Source of the DNA: Elusimicrobiota bacterium
GTDB lineage: Bacteria; Elusimicrobiota; Elusimicrobia; UBA1565; UBA9628
Length of the DNA: 60,827 nt
Assembly (NCBI GenBank): GCA_016209035.1
Contig: JACQWX010000008.1
Location: 1-60,827 of the forward strand
Direction: 5' to 3'
Part shown: in pieces, positions 17,429 to 25,271 of the stretch
How positions within the stretch are numbered: position 1 is the first letter of the stretch
Layout of the letters: the number at the start of each line of letters is the position of its first letter
Notes under the pieces: generated by a model
What the model saw: only the letters and a program-made list of their open reading frames with translations
What the model was told of the DNA's origin: nothing
Database searches by the model: none
Translations under genes and position numbers: made by a program

Positions 17429-18859
17429 TCACCTCCTGTCTGCTGGTGTCAGGCGAGCGCCTTCCATGAGCGCGGCGCGCCTTGCGGCCAGGCCTGGCTC
17501 AAGCTCCACGGGAAAGCGCTGCGGGCTGGAAAGCCGCAGGGTCCCGGCGGGCAGGGATGCGAGCTGGCTGCGGCAGCGGGCTCGGACGGCCTCCAAACCC
17601 TCCGGGGGGCGGACCCGGCGTCCTGCGCGGAAGACGGGGACGAGGAGGTCCTCCCACCCAGTGCTTGGGATTGGGGGAGGGCGCCGGAGGTCGAAGATCA
17701 AGTCGCGCACGGGCCGTCGGCCTTCATGGAAGCGGCGGACCTGCAGCATCCCGGGATAGGAGGCCTTGCCCGGGTCTTCGGAAGCCTTGAGCACGTCGCG
17801 CCACTCCCCGCCCGGCGGCCGGAGCGCAGCCAGCTTGTAGACTCCGCCCAGGGCCGATTGGCCGTCGCCCGTCACGAGCCTGGTGCCCACCCCCCAGACC
17901 CCGATGGAGGCGCCCCGCTCCAGGAGGGCGGCGATCCTCGTCTCGTCGAGGTCGTTGGAGGCCGCGATGAAGGCGTCGGTGAAGCCGGCCTCGTCCAGGA
18001 GCCGGCGAGCCGCCTTGCTCAGGGCCGCCAGGTCGCCGGAGTCGAGCCGCACTCCTGCGAGCCTCCTGCCGCGGCTGCGCAGCCGCCGACCCGCCTCGAT
18101 GGCCTGCCGCACGCCCTCCAGGGTGTCGTAGGTGTCCACCAGGAAGACGCAGTCGCCGGGGTTGGCGTCGGCGTATGCCTCGAAGGCCTCGAGCTCGCTC
18201 TCGAAGGCCATGACCCAGCTGTGGGCGTGGGTACCGGCCACGGGGATGCCGTAGAGTCTGCCGGCCAGGACGTTCGAGGTGGCGGCGCAGCCGCCGACGA
18301 AGGCGGCGCGGCTGGCGCTCAAGCCTCCGTCCGGCCCTTGGGCACGCCGCAGGCCGAACTCGAGCACCGGCGCTCCGGCCGCGGCCAGCGCCACGCGGCT
18401 GGCCTTGGTCGCGATGAGGGTCTGGAAGTTGACGATGTTGAGGAGGGCGGTCTCCAGGAGCTGGCACTCGAGCAGCGGGCCTTGGACCCTCAGCATGGGC
18501 TCAGGGGCGAAGACCGCGGTCCCCTCCGGCGCGGCGTCCAGGTCGCAGGTCAGGCGCAGGCCGGCCAGGCGCTCCAGGAAGCCGGGCTCGAACAGGCGGC
18601 GTCCATCCGAGCCGGGAGGCCCGGCCCCAGGGCCCGGCAGCTCCGCCAGGAAGGCAAGGTCGTCCTCGGAGAAGCGCAATCCCTCCAGGAACTCGGCCGC
18701 CGGCTCCAGGCCGCAGGCCACGGCGTAGCCCCCTTTGAAGGGGTTCGCGCGGAAGTAGAGGTGGAAGACCGCCTCGTGGCGGCCGAGCCCCGACTTCCAG
18801 TAGCCCTGGGCCATGGTGAGCTGGTAGAGGTCCGTCAACAGCGCCAGCGAGGTGTTCAT
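17429..18859 (-). CDS. pncB: Nicotinate phosphoribosyltransferase
   Basis: A 476-residue NAPRTase converting nicotinate and PRPP to nicotinate mononucleotide in the Preiss-Handler pathway. Recognisable are [14 protein letters not shown] at the start, [11 protein letters not shown] with the catalytic histidine, [10 protein letters not shown] and VRLDSGDL. It overlaps the vWA gene (ATGA). With the nicotinamidase-like gene two positions upstream it would form a two-step nicotinamide-to-NaMN salvage unit. Confidence 0.94.
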   Translation of the reverse strand: MNTSLALLTDLYQLTMAQGYWKSGLGRHEAVFHLYFRANPFKGGYAVACGLEPAAEFLEGLRFSEDDLAFLAELPGPGAGPPGSDGRRLFEPGFLERLAGLRLTCDLDAAPEGTAVFAPEPMLRVQGPLLECQLLETALLNIVNFQTLIATKASRVALAAAGAPVLEFGLRRAQGPDGGLSASRAAFVGGCAATSNVLAGRLYGIPVAGTHAHSWVMAFESELEAFEAYADANPGDCVFLVDTYDTLEGVRQAIEAGRRLRSRGRRLAGVRLDSGDLAALSKAARRLLDEAGFTDAFIAASNDLDETRIAALLERGASIGVWGVGTRLVTGDGQSALGGVYKLAALRPPGGEWRDVLKASEDPGKASYPGMLQVRRFHEGRRPVRDLIFDLRRPPPIPSTGWEDLLVPVFRAGRRVRPPEGLEAVRARCRSQLASLPAGTLRLSSPQRFPVELEPGLAARRAALMEGARLTPADRR

Positions 18860-19638
18860 GGCGCTGCGAACCCCCCGACCGAGATGTTGGAGAAGCGGCC
18901 CGCTCCGGAGCTCGCGGCCGAGGCCGACCGGGAGAAGACCGCGAACGCCCGGCGGATGTCGGGCGCGTTGTTCCCAGGCGTCAGGATCCAGCGGTCCTCG
19001 ATGCCCATGTCGCGGAAGACCGCCCGGAAGTCCGTGCTGCCGTCGTCCACGCCCAGCGCGGCCACGATGTGGCGCTCGGCGCGCAGCATGTCGCGGACCA
19101 AGGCGGCCACGTCCAGCCCCCTGGAGCGCTGGGAGCCCTCGTCCGCGCCGTCCGTGATGATGAGCGTCACGGTCCGAGCCGGCACGCCGGCCAGGGCGAA
19201 CTCCTTGGCCTTGGCGAGCACCGTGCCCAGGAGCACGACCGACTGGTCGTAGAGGGGCGTGCCGAGCTGGGGGTCGTAGTTGCGCGAGTCCATGCGCGCG
19301 GCGCCGCTCAAGGGGCAGTACGGGTAGAGCACCGTGCCGTTCAAGTAGCGCGTGTGCACGAGCACTCCCGCGTTGGACTTGGAGGCCGCGAGCGCGTCCA
19401 GGACGAGGTTGTGCCCGTCCCTCACCGCCTGGGCGTTGGAGGCGAAGCGGATGGAGCCCGAGTCGTCGATCAACATGGTGACCAGCACCACCTCGCTCGC
19501 CGGCACGTCGTCGGGGTGGACCCCGAGCCCGGCCTGGATCTGAGCCCCCAGGTCGGGGATGGAGAGGGCGGCCATCGCCGCGTCGGAGAGCTCGCCCTCC
19601 TGGTGCGCCGCTTTGAGTATCTCTTTCGGGTCGTTCAT
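18856..19638 (-). CDS. von Willebrand factor A domain protein (TerY-like)
   Basis: A 260-residue vWA protein with a complete MIDAS metal site: DDSGS (about residue 58), a threonine in GTPLYDQ and the aspartate in ITDGADEGS. The C-terminus ends in a serine/glycine-rich [10 protein letters not shown] tail. Together with the kinase/zinc-ribbon protein and PP2C in the same operon it matches the known TerY-P triad (vWA, kinase, phosphatase). It begins after AGGAGG with 7 nt spacing and follows an intercistronic hairpin. Confidence 0.88.
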   Translation of the reverse strand: MNDPKEILKAAHQEGELSDAAMAALSIPDLGAQIQAGLGVHPDDVPASEVVLVTMLIDDSGSIRFASNAQAVRDGHNLVLDALAASKSNAGVLVHTRYLNGTVLYPYCPLSGAARMDSRNYDPQLGTPLYDQSVVLLGTVLAKAKEFALAGVPARTVTLIITDGADEGSQRSRGLDVAALVRDMLRAERHIVAALGVDDGSTDFRAVFRDMGIEDRWILTPGNNAPDIRRAFAVFSRSASAASSGAGRFSNISVGGFAAP

Positions 19639-19736
19639 GACGATACCTCCTAATTATGACCTTCCCCCCCTAGAACCCCCGCTCGGTCCAGAGGATCGAC
19701 AGCCTGGACCTCTGTCGTGCGGGGGTCTGTTCATAG
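19639..19736 (-). promoter_or_regulatory. Intercistronic gap with a strong stem-loop
   Basis: This is the only sizeable gap inside the NAD operon. It holds a nested inverted repeat: outer arms ACCCCCGC (19675-19682) and GCGGGGGT (19719-19726), inner arms GGTCCAG (19685-19691) and CTGGACC (19704-19710). In the mRNA it lies between the amidase and vWA genes, with no U-run after it. It could be an attenuator, a processing site or a spacer against read-through. Confidence 0.65.
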
Positions 19737-20755
19737 TCATAGCTTGATGCCCGGCCAGGATTCGACCGGGTCGGTCGAGCGGACCAGGCGCATGCCGGCG
19801 TCGGCGAAGCGCTGGAAGGCGTCTTCGGCCTGCGGGGTGAAGTCCGCCAGGAAGCCGCCTTTGCCGTCGGGCACCGTGACCGCGGACATGCAGTCGGTCA
19901 GGATGTAGACCTTGGCCGCGAGCGCCGGGTCCTGGGCGAGGATCTCGCCCAGCAGGTCGTCGATGGAGCTCTTGACGCAGTGGCTCGCGGCCTGGCCGGC
20001 GATCACGACCGCGTCGCTGGAGAGCAGGGTCTTGAGGAAGAGGGCGTTCCTCTGCGCGAGCGGCGCCCCGTCGTGCCGGGTCAGGACCTCGGGCCTCAAG
20101 ACCGAGTAGTTCTCCGTGAGGGGGTTGCCGCCCTTGACCTCCACCCAGGACTGCGCCCCGCGCGCGAAGGAGTGGAACAGCCTCGCCTCGTGGATGGGGG
20201 CGGCCAGAGGTAGAGCTTGTACTTGCCGGCCTTCTCGAGCTCGGCGCAGTAGTGGATGGACTGCTTGACGAGCCAGGCGTAGTTGCCCCCGCAGAGCCAC
20301 TTGGCCGTGATGGGGGAGGGCCTGACCTCGCCCCGGGCCGCCTCGTCCGCCGAGATCTCCCTGAAGGGCGTAAGGGCCCGGTCGTCCCGGTCGACCCAGA
20401 ACGACGGGAAGAATATCTGGTAGGCGAAGTGGGTGTCCATGGTCGTTGTGATGTTCGTGATGCGGCGCAGGTTGCGGTAGGCGAACTCCGCGATGCGGCG
20501 GCTGTCCTCGATGGCCCCTTGCCCCGAGCGGCCCGCCACGTAGAGCGCGCCCCCCGGGAAGCAGAAGTCCTTCTGCAGGTCGATGAGCAGCAGATGCACC
20601 GCGAAGCGGTCCGACGCCGAGGGAGGGACGTCGTGCTCCTTCCTCCACCGCGCGGCCTCGGTGAAGAGCGCCGCCTGGTCGGGCGCGAAGTCCCACTGTC
20701 CCGCGTGGGCGGGGTCGTAGAACGCGGGCAGGGCCGGCTGGGTCTTGATGGTCAT
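19737..20755 (-). CDS. Nicotinamidase/isochorismatase-like hydrolase, interrupted by a frameshift
   Basis: A cysteine hydrolase of the PncA/isochorismatase superfamily read in two frames. The first part (from ATG 20755) contains LLLIDLQKDFCFPGGAL with the catalytic aspartate and ITAKWLCGGNYAW. The second part, in another frame to 19737, has QAASHCVKSSIDDLL with the nucleophilic cysteine. The break lies near 20196-20205, in a run of G and C; adding one base joins the frames to about 339 residues. This may be a sequencing or assembly error, a recent mutation or recoding. Position next to pncB favours nicotinamide as substrate. The start overlaps the kinase stop (ATGA). Confidence 0.75.
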
Positions 20756-22515
20756 GGCTTGGCCTCCTTGTTGATGCTGAGCTTGACGACCTCGCGGCGG
20801 TTGGCGACCAAGAGGCCATCGCAACCGGCCGCGAGGAGCGAGCCTGAATCCACGAACGGCTCCGTCTCCGGGTACTCGGTCCAGCTTTGGAGCGACTCCT
20901 CCACGCGCACGACGCCCTGGTCCGTGGGCGCGAAAAGGAACGGCCCGGCCGCGCAGGCGCCGTGCACGGACTCGAGCCAGATAGGCGAGTCCGCGGCCGC
21001 GGCCACGCCGCCGTCCCGGCGGATGACCGCGCAGCGCCGCGTGATCCGGCCCCCTGATTCGAGCTCCAGGAACAGCCACGCCCTTCCCTGGCCGAATACG
21101 CAGTCCGCGTCGATGACGCGGCCGCGGATGGGGGGGAGGGCCACCCCGTCGGCGAGTCCCCGCCTGGCCTCGTCGAAGACGAAGGCCACCGTGATCCCGC
21201 CGGCGCGGTAGAAGCCGAACCCGAACTCGGGCCCAACCCAGAAGCTGGTGTGCCCGGAGAGCACCTCGCCCACCCGCTCATCTGCGAGGGCTCCCTCCCG
21301 CCAGAGCGCGCCGTCGCGCTCCCACCAGGCGCGGCCGTTGGCGAAGCCGAAGGCTTCTTTCGCGCCCGCCGACACGGTCTTGCGGCCGCTGAGGAAGTAG
21401 CGCGTCCTGGGCCTTAAAGGACCCCGGAAGGCCACGCTCTTGTCCTCGCGTCGGAACTCCCCTGCCTCGTAGACGAGCCAGCCGTAGGGGCTCACGGCCA
21501 CGATTTCTCCGGAGGTGACCAGTAGGCGCTCGGCCCTGACCCGGCAGCGGACGGTCAGGACCGCCTGGGCGGCCGTCGTCGGTGTTCCCACGCAGGAAGG
21601 GCAGGCCAGCCGCGCGTGGAAGGCGCCGCACGCCGGGCAGCGCGTCCAGCGCAGGTCCTCGAGGAGCCCGTGGGGGAAGGGGCTGCGGCTGTCCTTGACG
21701 AAGGTGGCGTGGAAGCGGTGCAGTATCTCGTCGGGGAGCGCGCGCCAGGGGATGGCGGCCTTGGGGTAGCGCACGCGGGGGTCGAGCACGGTGACGCGGC
21801 AAAGCGCGCGCTCCGAGGGACGGCCCTGGGCTCCGGGCAGCACGCCGCCGTAGGGGTGCACGAGCAGGAGCGACTGGAAGAGGTTGACCTCGAAAGCGTA
21901 CCAGTCGCTTGCCGGGCCGTGGGGCCGCACCGGCCGGAGTTCCCGGGAGTCGCAGCAGAGGGGGTCGACGAAGCGATCCGCGTAGGTCCGGCAGAGGTAG
22001 CGGCCGAATTGGAAGCTGTCGGCGTCGATGAGGTGCGCCCGGCCGGAGGAGACCAGCGCGTTGAGGTCGTTGAAGTCGCCGATCACGACCCCGGCCTCGT
22101 GGACGCGGGCCACCGTGGCGTGGAGGTCGAGGAAGAGGGGCCCCACCAGGGCAGGGGGGACGCCGCGGCGGAAGCCCGGGTCGGCCCAGCGGTTCAAGGG
22201 TTCGGCATCCGGCACGAGCCGCATGGAGTAGCCCACGACGCGGCCTTCCTTGTCGGTCGCCGTCTCCAGGGGGGAGACCACCCTGGGAGGGAGGGCCCGC
22301 GGGAACTCCCGCAGCTTGGAGGCGCAGCTCTCGAGCCTTTCCCGTGCGCAGGCTGCCTCATCCGGCAGGCCGCGGTAGTCCGGGTGGTCCGGCCCCTTAT
22401 AGACCTTCAAGGCGACCCCGGAGCCGATGTCGTAGACGTCCGCTTCCCCGCCCGTCCCGATGGCTCTAGACGAGTCGAGCTTGATGCGGCGGCCGCCTAG
22501 GACGACCTCCTTCAT
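20752..22515 (-). CDS. Protein kinase-like protein with zinc ribbon and C-terminal repeat domain
   Basis: A 587-residue protein. Residues 1-300 are a divergent protein kinase: GTGGEADVY glycine loop, ALKVYK lysine, IGDFNDLNALV catalytic loop and LIDADSFQF in place of DFG. A four-cysteine zinc ribbon follows (CPACGAFHARLACPSC). The remaining 270 residues are rich in beta strands with repeating W/F-G patterns and may form a propeller-like sensor. This architecture is that of the kinase in vWA/kinase/PP2C triads. It overlaps PP2C and the amidase genes by ATGA at both ends. Confidence 0.85.
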   Translation of the reverse strand: MKEVVLGGRRIKLDSSRAIGTGGEADVYDIGSGVALKVYKGPDHPDYRGLPDEAACARERLESCASKLREFPRALPPRVVSPLETATDKEGRVVGYSMRLVPDAEPLNRWADPGFRRGVPPALVGPLFLDLHATVARVHEAGVVIGDFNDLNALVSSGRAHLIDADSFQFGRYLCRTYADRFVDPLCCDSRELRPVRPHGPASDWYAFEVNLFQSLLLVHPYGGVLPGAQGRPSERALCRVTVLDPRVRYPKAAIPWRALPDEILHRFHATFVKDSRSPFPHGLLEDLRWTRCPACGAFHARLACPSCVGTPTTAAQAVLTVRCRVRAERLLVTSGEIVAVSPYGWLVYEAGEFRREDKSVAFRGPLRPRTRYFLSGRKTVSAGAKEAFGFANGRAWWERDGALWREGALADERVGEVLSGHTSFWVGPEFGFGFYRAGGITVAFVFDEARRGLADGVALPPIRGRVIDADCVFGQGRAWLFLELESGGRITRRCAVIRRDGGVAAAADSPIWLESVHGACAAGPFLFAPTDQGVVRVEESLQSWTEYPETEPFVDSGSLLAAGCDGLLVANRREVVKLSINKEAKP

Positions 22516-23210
22516 GGCGTCAGCCCTCCTTCGGCCGCGTCTTTCCTTATTATGAGGGCGACGGTGGCGTCGTCCGCCAAGCGGTTTCGTCGGAGCGTCC
22601 GGCGGACCAGGTCGGGGTTGCGCAGGTAGCGCTCATCGGACCAGAAGGGGGGAAGGTCCGCTTCAGCGGCGCCGTCGGTGCCCACCAGCACGCTCCCGGC
22701 CGGTCCTTCATAGAGGCGCTCGAACCCGACGCGGGTGTCCTCCAGGCCGTAGGCCATGTAGGGGGGGCAGTTGTCAGGAAATGGGCCAAGGCGCCGGACA
22801 ACCCCGTCCACGGCCCAAACGCCGTCGCCGCAGGCGAAAACCGTTGCACGGCCGGTCGATACCGCGGCCTGGCCTGCAAAGGCCGCTCCTACGATGGTGA
22901 AAAGGAGGTGCTCCTGAACGCCCAGGCATCCTGCCTGGGCGATCAAGGCCAATCTGGAGAGGATATCCGCCCTTAAGCGCTCGAGGTCCAGGGACCCCCC
23001 GGCCTCCAGCCGCCTGGCGGCCAGCGCCGCGGCCATGCAGGCCCCGAGGCGGGCGCCTACGCCGCTATGGGGCTGCGAGCCGCAGCCGTCGCAGACCACG
23101 GCCACGGCTCCCCAGTCGCCCTCGAGCGCGCAATAGGCGTCCTGGTTGGGGCGCTCCAGGAGGACGTGGTCGCGTCCGGCGCAGGAGCCCGCGGCGAGTA
23201 AGTGTCTCAT
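22512..23210 (-). CDS. PP2C-family protein phosphatase
   Basis: A PP2C-type Ser/Thr phosphatase of 232 residues. Metal-binding motifs are complete: RPNQDAY, VVCDGCGS, GTDGAAE and LADDATVAL. It probably reverses the phosphorylation made by the kinase encoded next in the operon. The ATG at 23210 fits a leaderless transcript from the strong promoter just upstream; a GTG two codons earlier is the other possible start. A perfect 10-bp hairpin with a TCC loop (22919-22941) lies inside the coding region. Confidence 0.9.
   Translation of the reverse strand: MRHLLAAGSCAGRDHVLLERPNQDAYCALEGDWGAVAVVCDGCGSQPHSGVGARLGACMAAALAARRLEAGGSLDLERLRADILSRLALIAQAGCLGVQEHLLFTIVGAAFAGQAAVSTGRATVFACGDGVWAVDGVVRRLGPFPDNCPPYMAYGLEDTRVGFERLYEGPAGSVLVGTDGAAEADLPPFWSDERYLRNPDLVRRTLRRNRLADDATVALIIRKDAAEGGLTP
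22919..22941. repeat. Intragenic perfect inverted repeat, 10-bp arms
   Basis: CGCCCAGGCA and TGCCTGGGCG separated by TCC, inside the PP2C gene. It is one of several short-loop perfect palindromes found within coding sequence in this window. Confidence 0.8.
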
Positions 23211-23246
23211 ATACACCAGTATAGTGTATCAACGACACTTTGTCAA
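23211..23246 (-). promoter_or_regulatory. Strong promoter and candidate operator of the NAD/kinase operon
   Basis: Leftward: TTGACA (23246-23241), 17-nt spacer, TATACT (23223-23218), then 7 nt to the ATG of the PP2C gene, so the mRNA should begin at about the start codon. ATACAC and GTGTAT (23211-23216 and 23224-23229) form an inverted repeat across the -10. A second pair, GTGTC and GACAC, lies four bases further out on each side. This is a natural repressor site, likely for the Nudix/winged-helix protein of the operon. Confidence 0.7.
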
Positions 23247-23301
23247 GACCCAGATGACCATCCTATCGAGGGAGGTGGGGGACGGATTCTGTCGGGATGC
23301 C

Positions 23302-24642
23302 TCAGCCGAGGCGGGGGCCGACGGTCGATCCTTGGAAGACGATCCGTCTGATGGCGGATTCCCAAGCGTCGTTTCGCACCACGTCGCCGCCCGAGAGGTC
23401 CAGGGTGAAGCCGTCATCGTTGAGCAGGGCTTGGGCCCAGTCCGCGCTGCTCACCTCGTATTCTCCGACGAGGACCGCGTGCTTGTAGAGCCGGAGCGGT
23501 GCGTCGCGAACGGCGGCGGGCCCGTCCCGGTAATCACGCTCTTCGCGCATGACCCGGAAGCCCGGCTTTTTCTCTATGGTACCGTAGGGCCAGGGCGCCA
23601 AGGCGGCCTCGGGAACGACTTTTTCATCCACCGCGAACTTGATGGGCTTGGCCGGGAGGAGGGGCTTGAGGCACTTCAGGAAGCGCCGCGCCTTCCAGCG
23701 CGGCCACCAGCCATCAAGAATGACCTCGATGAAGGTGCGGGGGTCTGGAGGCGGCTCTCCCTGGTCTTGGCCCGCGAGACGGCCGACCCGCAGGCAGCGC
23801 CTCACGCTTCCCACGCCCGAGACGACGCGGATGAGCCTGGGGCGATGACGCATGGCCGCGAGCATGCCGTGCGCCAGATACAAGGCGCGCTCGCGGTCAG
23901 GGGTCGCGTCATCGAACAGGCAGGCATAAGGCTCAACCAGCGAGCGCTCGGGCAGGGCGGCGCCGTCAAAGTAGAGCCTCAGGCCGTTTTTCGTCCTGGT
24001 CACGGATATCTCGCTGGCGCCGGACGCCGCGGCGCAGCGTATCCAGGGCAGGAGGAAGGCGTCCGGGTCGAAGAGATTGAATTCCCGAAGCTTGTCCATG
24101 GTCCGGCCCAGGTCCACGCGGAAGGAGCCGCTCTCGACCAGGACCTCCCCTTGCGCTGGAACCGGCGAGGGGCCGGGACCTGCGGGCGCCTCTGGGAGGG
24201 AACCGCGCACGGTCAGCGCGTCGGCCGTGAGCTCCGGCTGTCTCCGCGGCGGAGCAAGTTCGGCCTGGGCCACTGCTCGAGCGCAAAAGTAGAACGCAAG
24301 GGGCAGGAGGAGGAATCCGGCCGCCAGCAGCCCCAAGATTCCGGAAGGATTCGTCGTGCCGGAGATCAAAAAGCACACGGCGGCCAGGCCGACCGCGAAT
24401 GCGCCTGACCAAAAGACATCGGTTCGCTACGACCGACGCGGGCCCGCGTCCAGCGCCGACATGCTGATCCCTAAGCCGATCGCGGGGCCCAGGCCCCAGA
24501 GCAAGAATGCCGCGACGAGCCTGAGCCTGCCGCCGGCAACGAAGTTGGTCCACGGCCAAGCGAGCAGGGTGGGGAGCGCCAGCAAGAAGCAGCCCAGGAA
24601 GTAGGTCTGGACGGGCGGCACGGGCGGCTTCCAGCGGTGCAT
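23302..24642 (-). pseudogene. Membrane protein gene with an in-frame TAG stop
   Basis: The ATG at 24642 opens 71 residues with two hydrophobic segments (YFLGCFLLALPTLL... and LRLVAAFLLWGLGPAIGLG) and ends at a TAG at 24427-24429. The same frame continues without interruption to 23302, starting with another long hydrophobic stretch (VFWSGAFAVGLAAVCFLI, then GILGLLAAGFLLLPLAFYF). A soluble domain of about 300 residues follows, with no recognised motif. Read together it would be about 446 residues with four membrane segments. A single change, for example TGG to TAG, would explain the break. The second part could also be translated alone from a GTG near 24378. Confidence 0.55.
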
Positions 24643-24708
24643 GCCTGTGGTTCTACGGATTCTGCAAGCCCCCGCCCGCCCGGAGGCGCTGGCGCTCGGT
24701 GTCCGCCA

Positions 24709-25263
24709 TCAGAGATACCCCTGGCCGTGCCGATCCTTGAACACGAACTCCTTCAAGTCCTTGCGCGGGACGCGGCTGGGAGTCTTGGCCGGGTAGCCCA
24801 AGGGGATGAGCTCGACGACGCTCCTGCCGGCGGGGACGCCGAGGATCTCCCCGGCCTTGGCAAAGTCGAATAGGCCGACGTGCACGGTGCCCAGGCCCTC
24901 GCTAGCGGCGGCCAGGGCTAGGTGCTCGGTCGCGATCCCAAGGTCAAAGAACATCCAGTCTCCACGCGGCGTCGAGGCCTGGCCTTTGTAGAAACCGGAC
25001 TTGCCTTCGATGCCCACCGCGGCCGCCACGATCGGCGCCTCCACGATGGCGGCGCGGCCCGGGTTCTTCTCCGAAAGCGTGGCCTGGAGCTCGGCCTTCA
25101 GGCCCGGGTCGGAGACCAGGATGAGCTCCCAGGGTTGGACATTCGCCCAGGAAGGAGCCGCCTGGAAGGCTTCCAGGACGCGCTGGAGCGTGTCCTGGGG
25201 GATCGAATCGGGCTTGTAGCTCCGGACGGATTGACGGCTGCGGATGGTGTCGTAGAATTCCAT
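24709..25263 (-). CDS. Nitroreductase-family flavoprotein
   Basis: A 184-residue nitroreductase-fold protein. The N-terminal RSRQSVRSYKPD segment, PSWANVQPWELILV and the C-terminal EL...LGYP region form the FMN-binding pattern. Family members reduce nitro, quinone or enone groups with NAD(P)H. It follows the EtfA/dehydratase fusion by 8 bases, so a redox role with that acyl-CoA cluster is likely, but the substrate is not evident. Confidence 0.88.
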   Translation of the reverse strand: MEFYDTIRSRQSVRSYKPDSIPQDTLQRVLEAFQAAPSWANVQPWELILVSDPGLKAELQATLSEKNPGRAAIVEAPIVAAAVGIEGKSGFYKGQASTPRGDWMFFDLGIATEHLALAAASEGLGTVHVGLFDFAKAGEILGVPAGRSVVELIPLGYPAKTPSRVPRKDLKEFVFKDRHGQGYL

Positions 25264-25271
25264 GTTCCAGC

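Noticed and set aside
16352..19252. Very long plus-strand open frame across the NAD operon
   Set aside because: Produced by GC-rich codon bias antisense to vWA, PncB and SPFH genes, which have strong motifs and overlapping starts.
19639..19736. NAD-type riboswitch in the operon gap
   Set aside because: The stem-loop is simple and nested; nothing beyond the pairing supports a ligand-binding aptamer, so I only report a hairpin.
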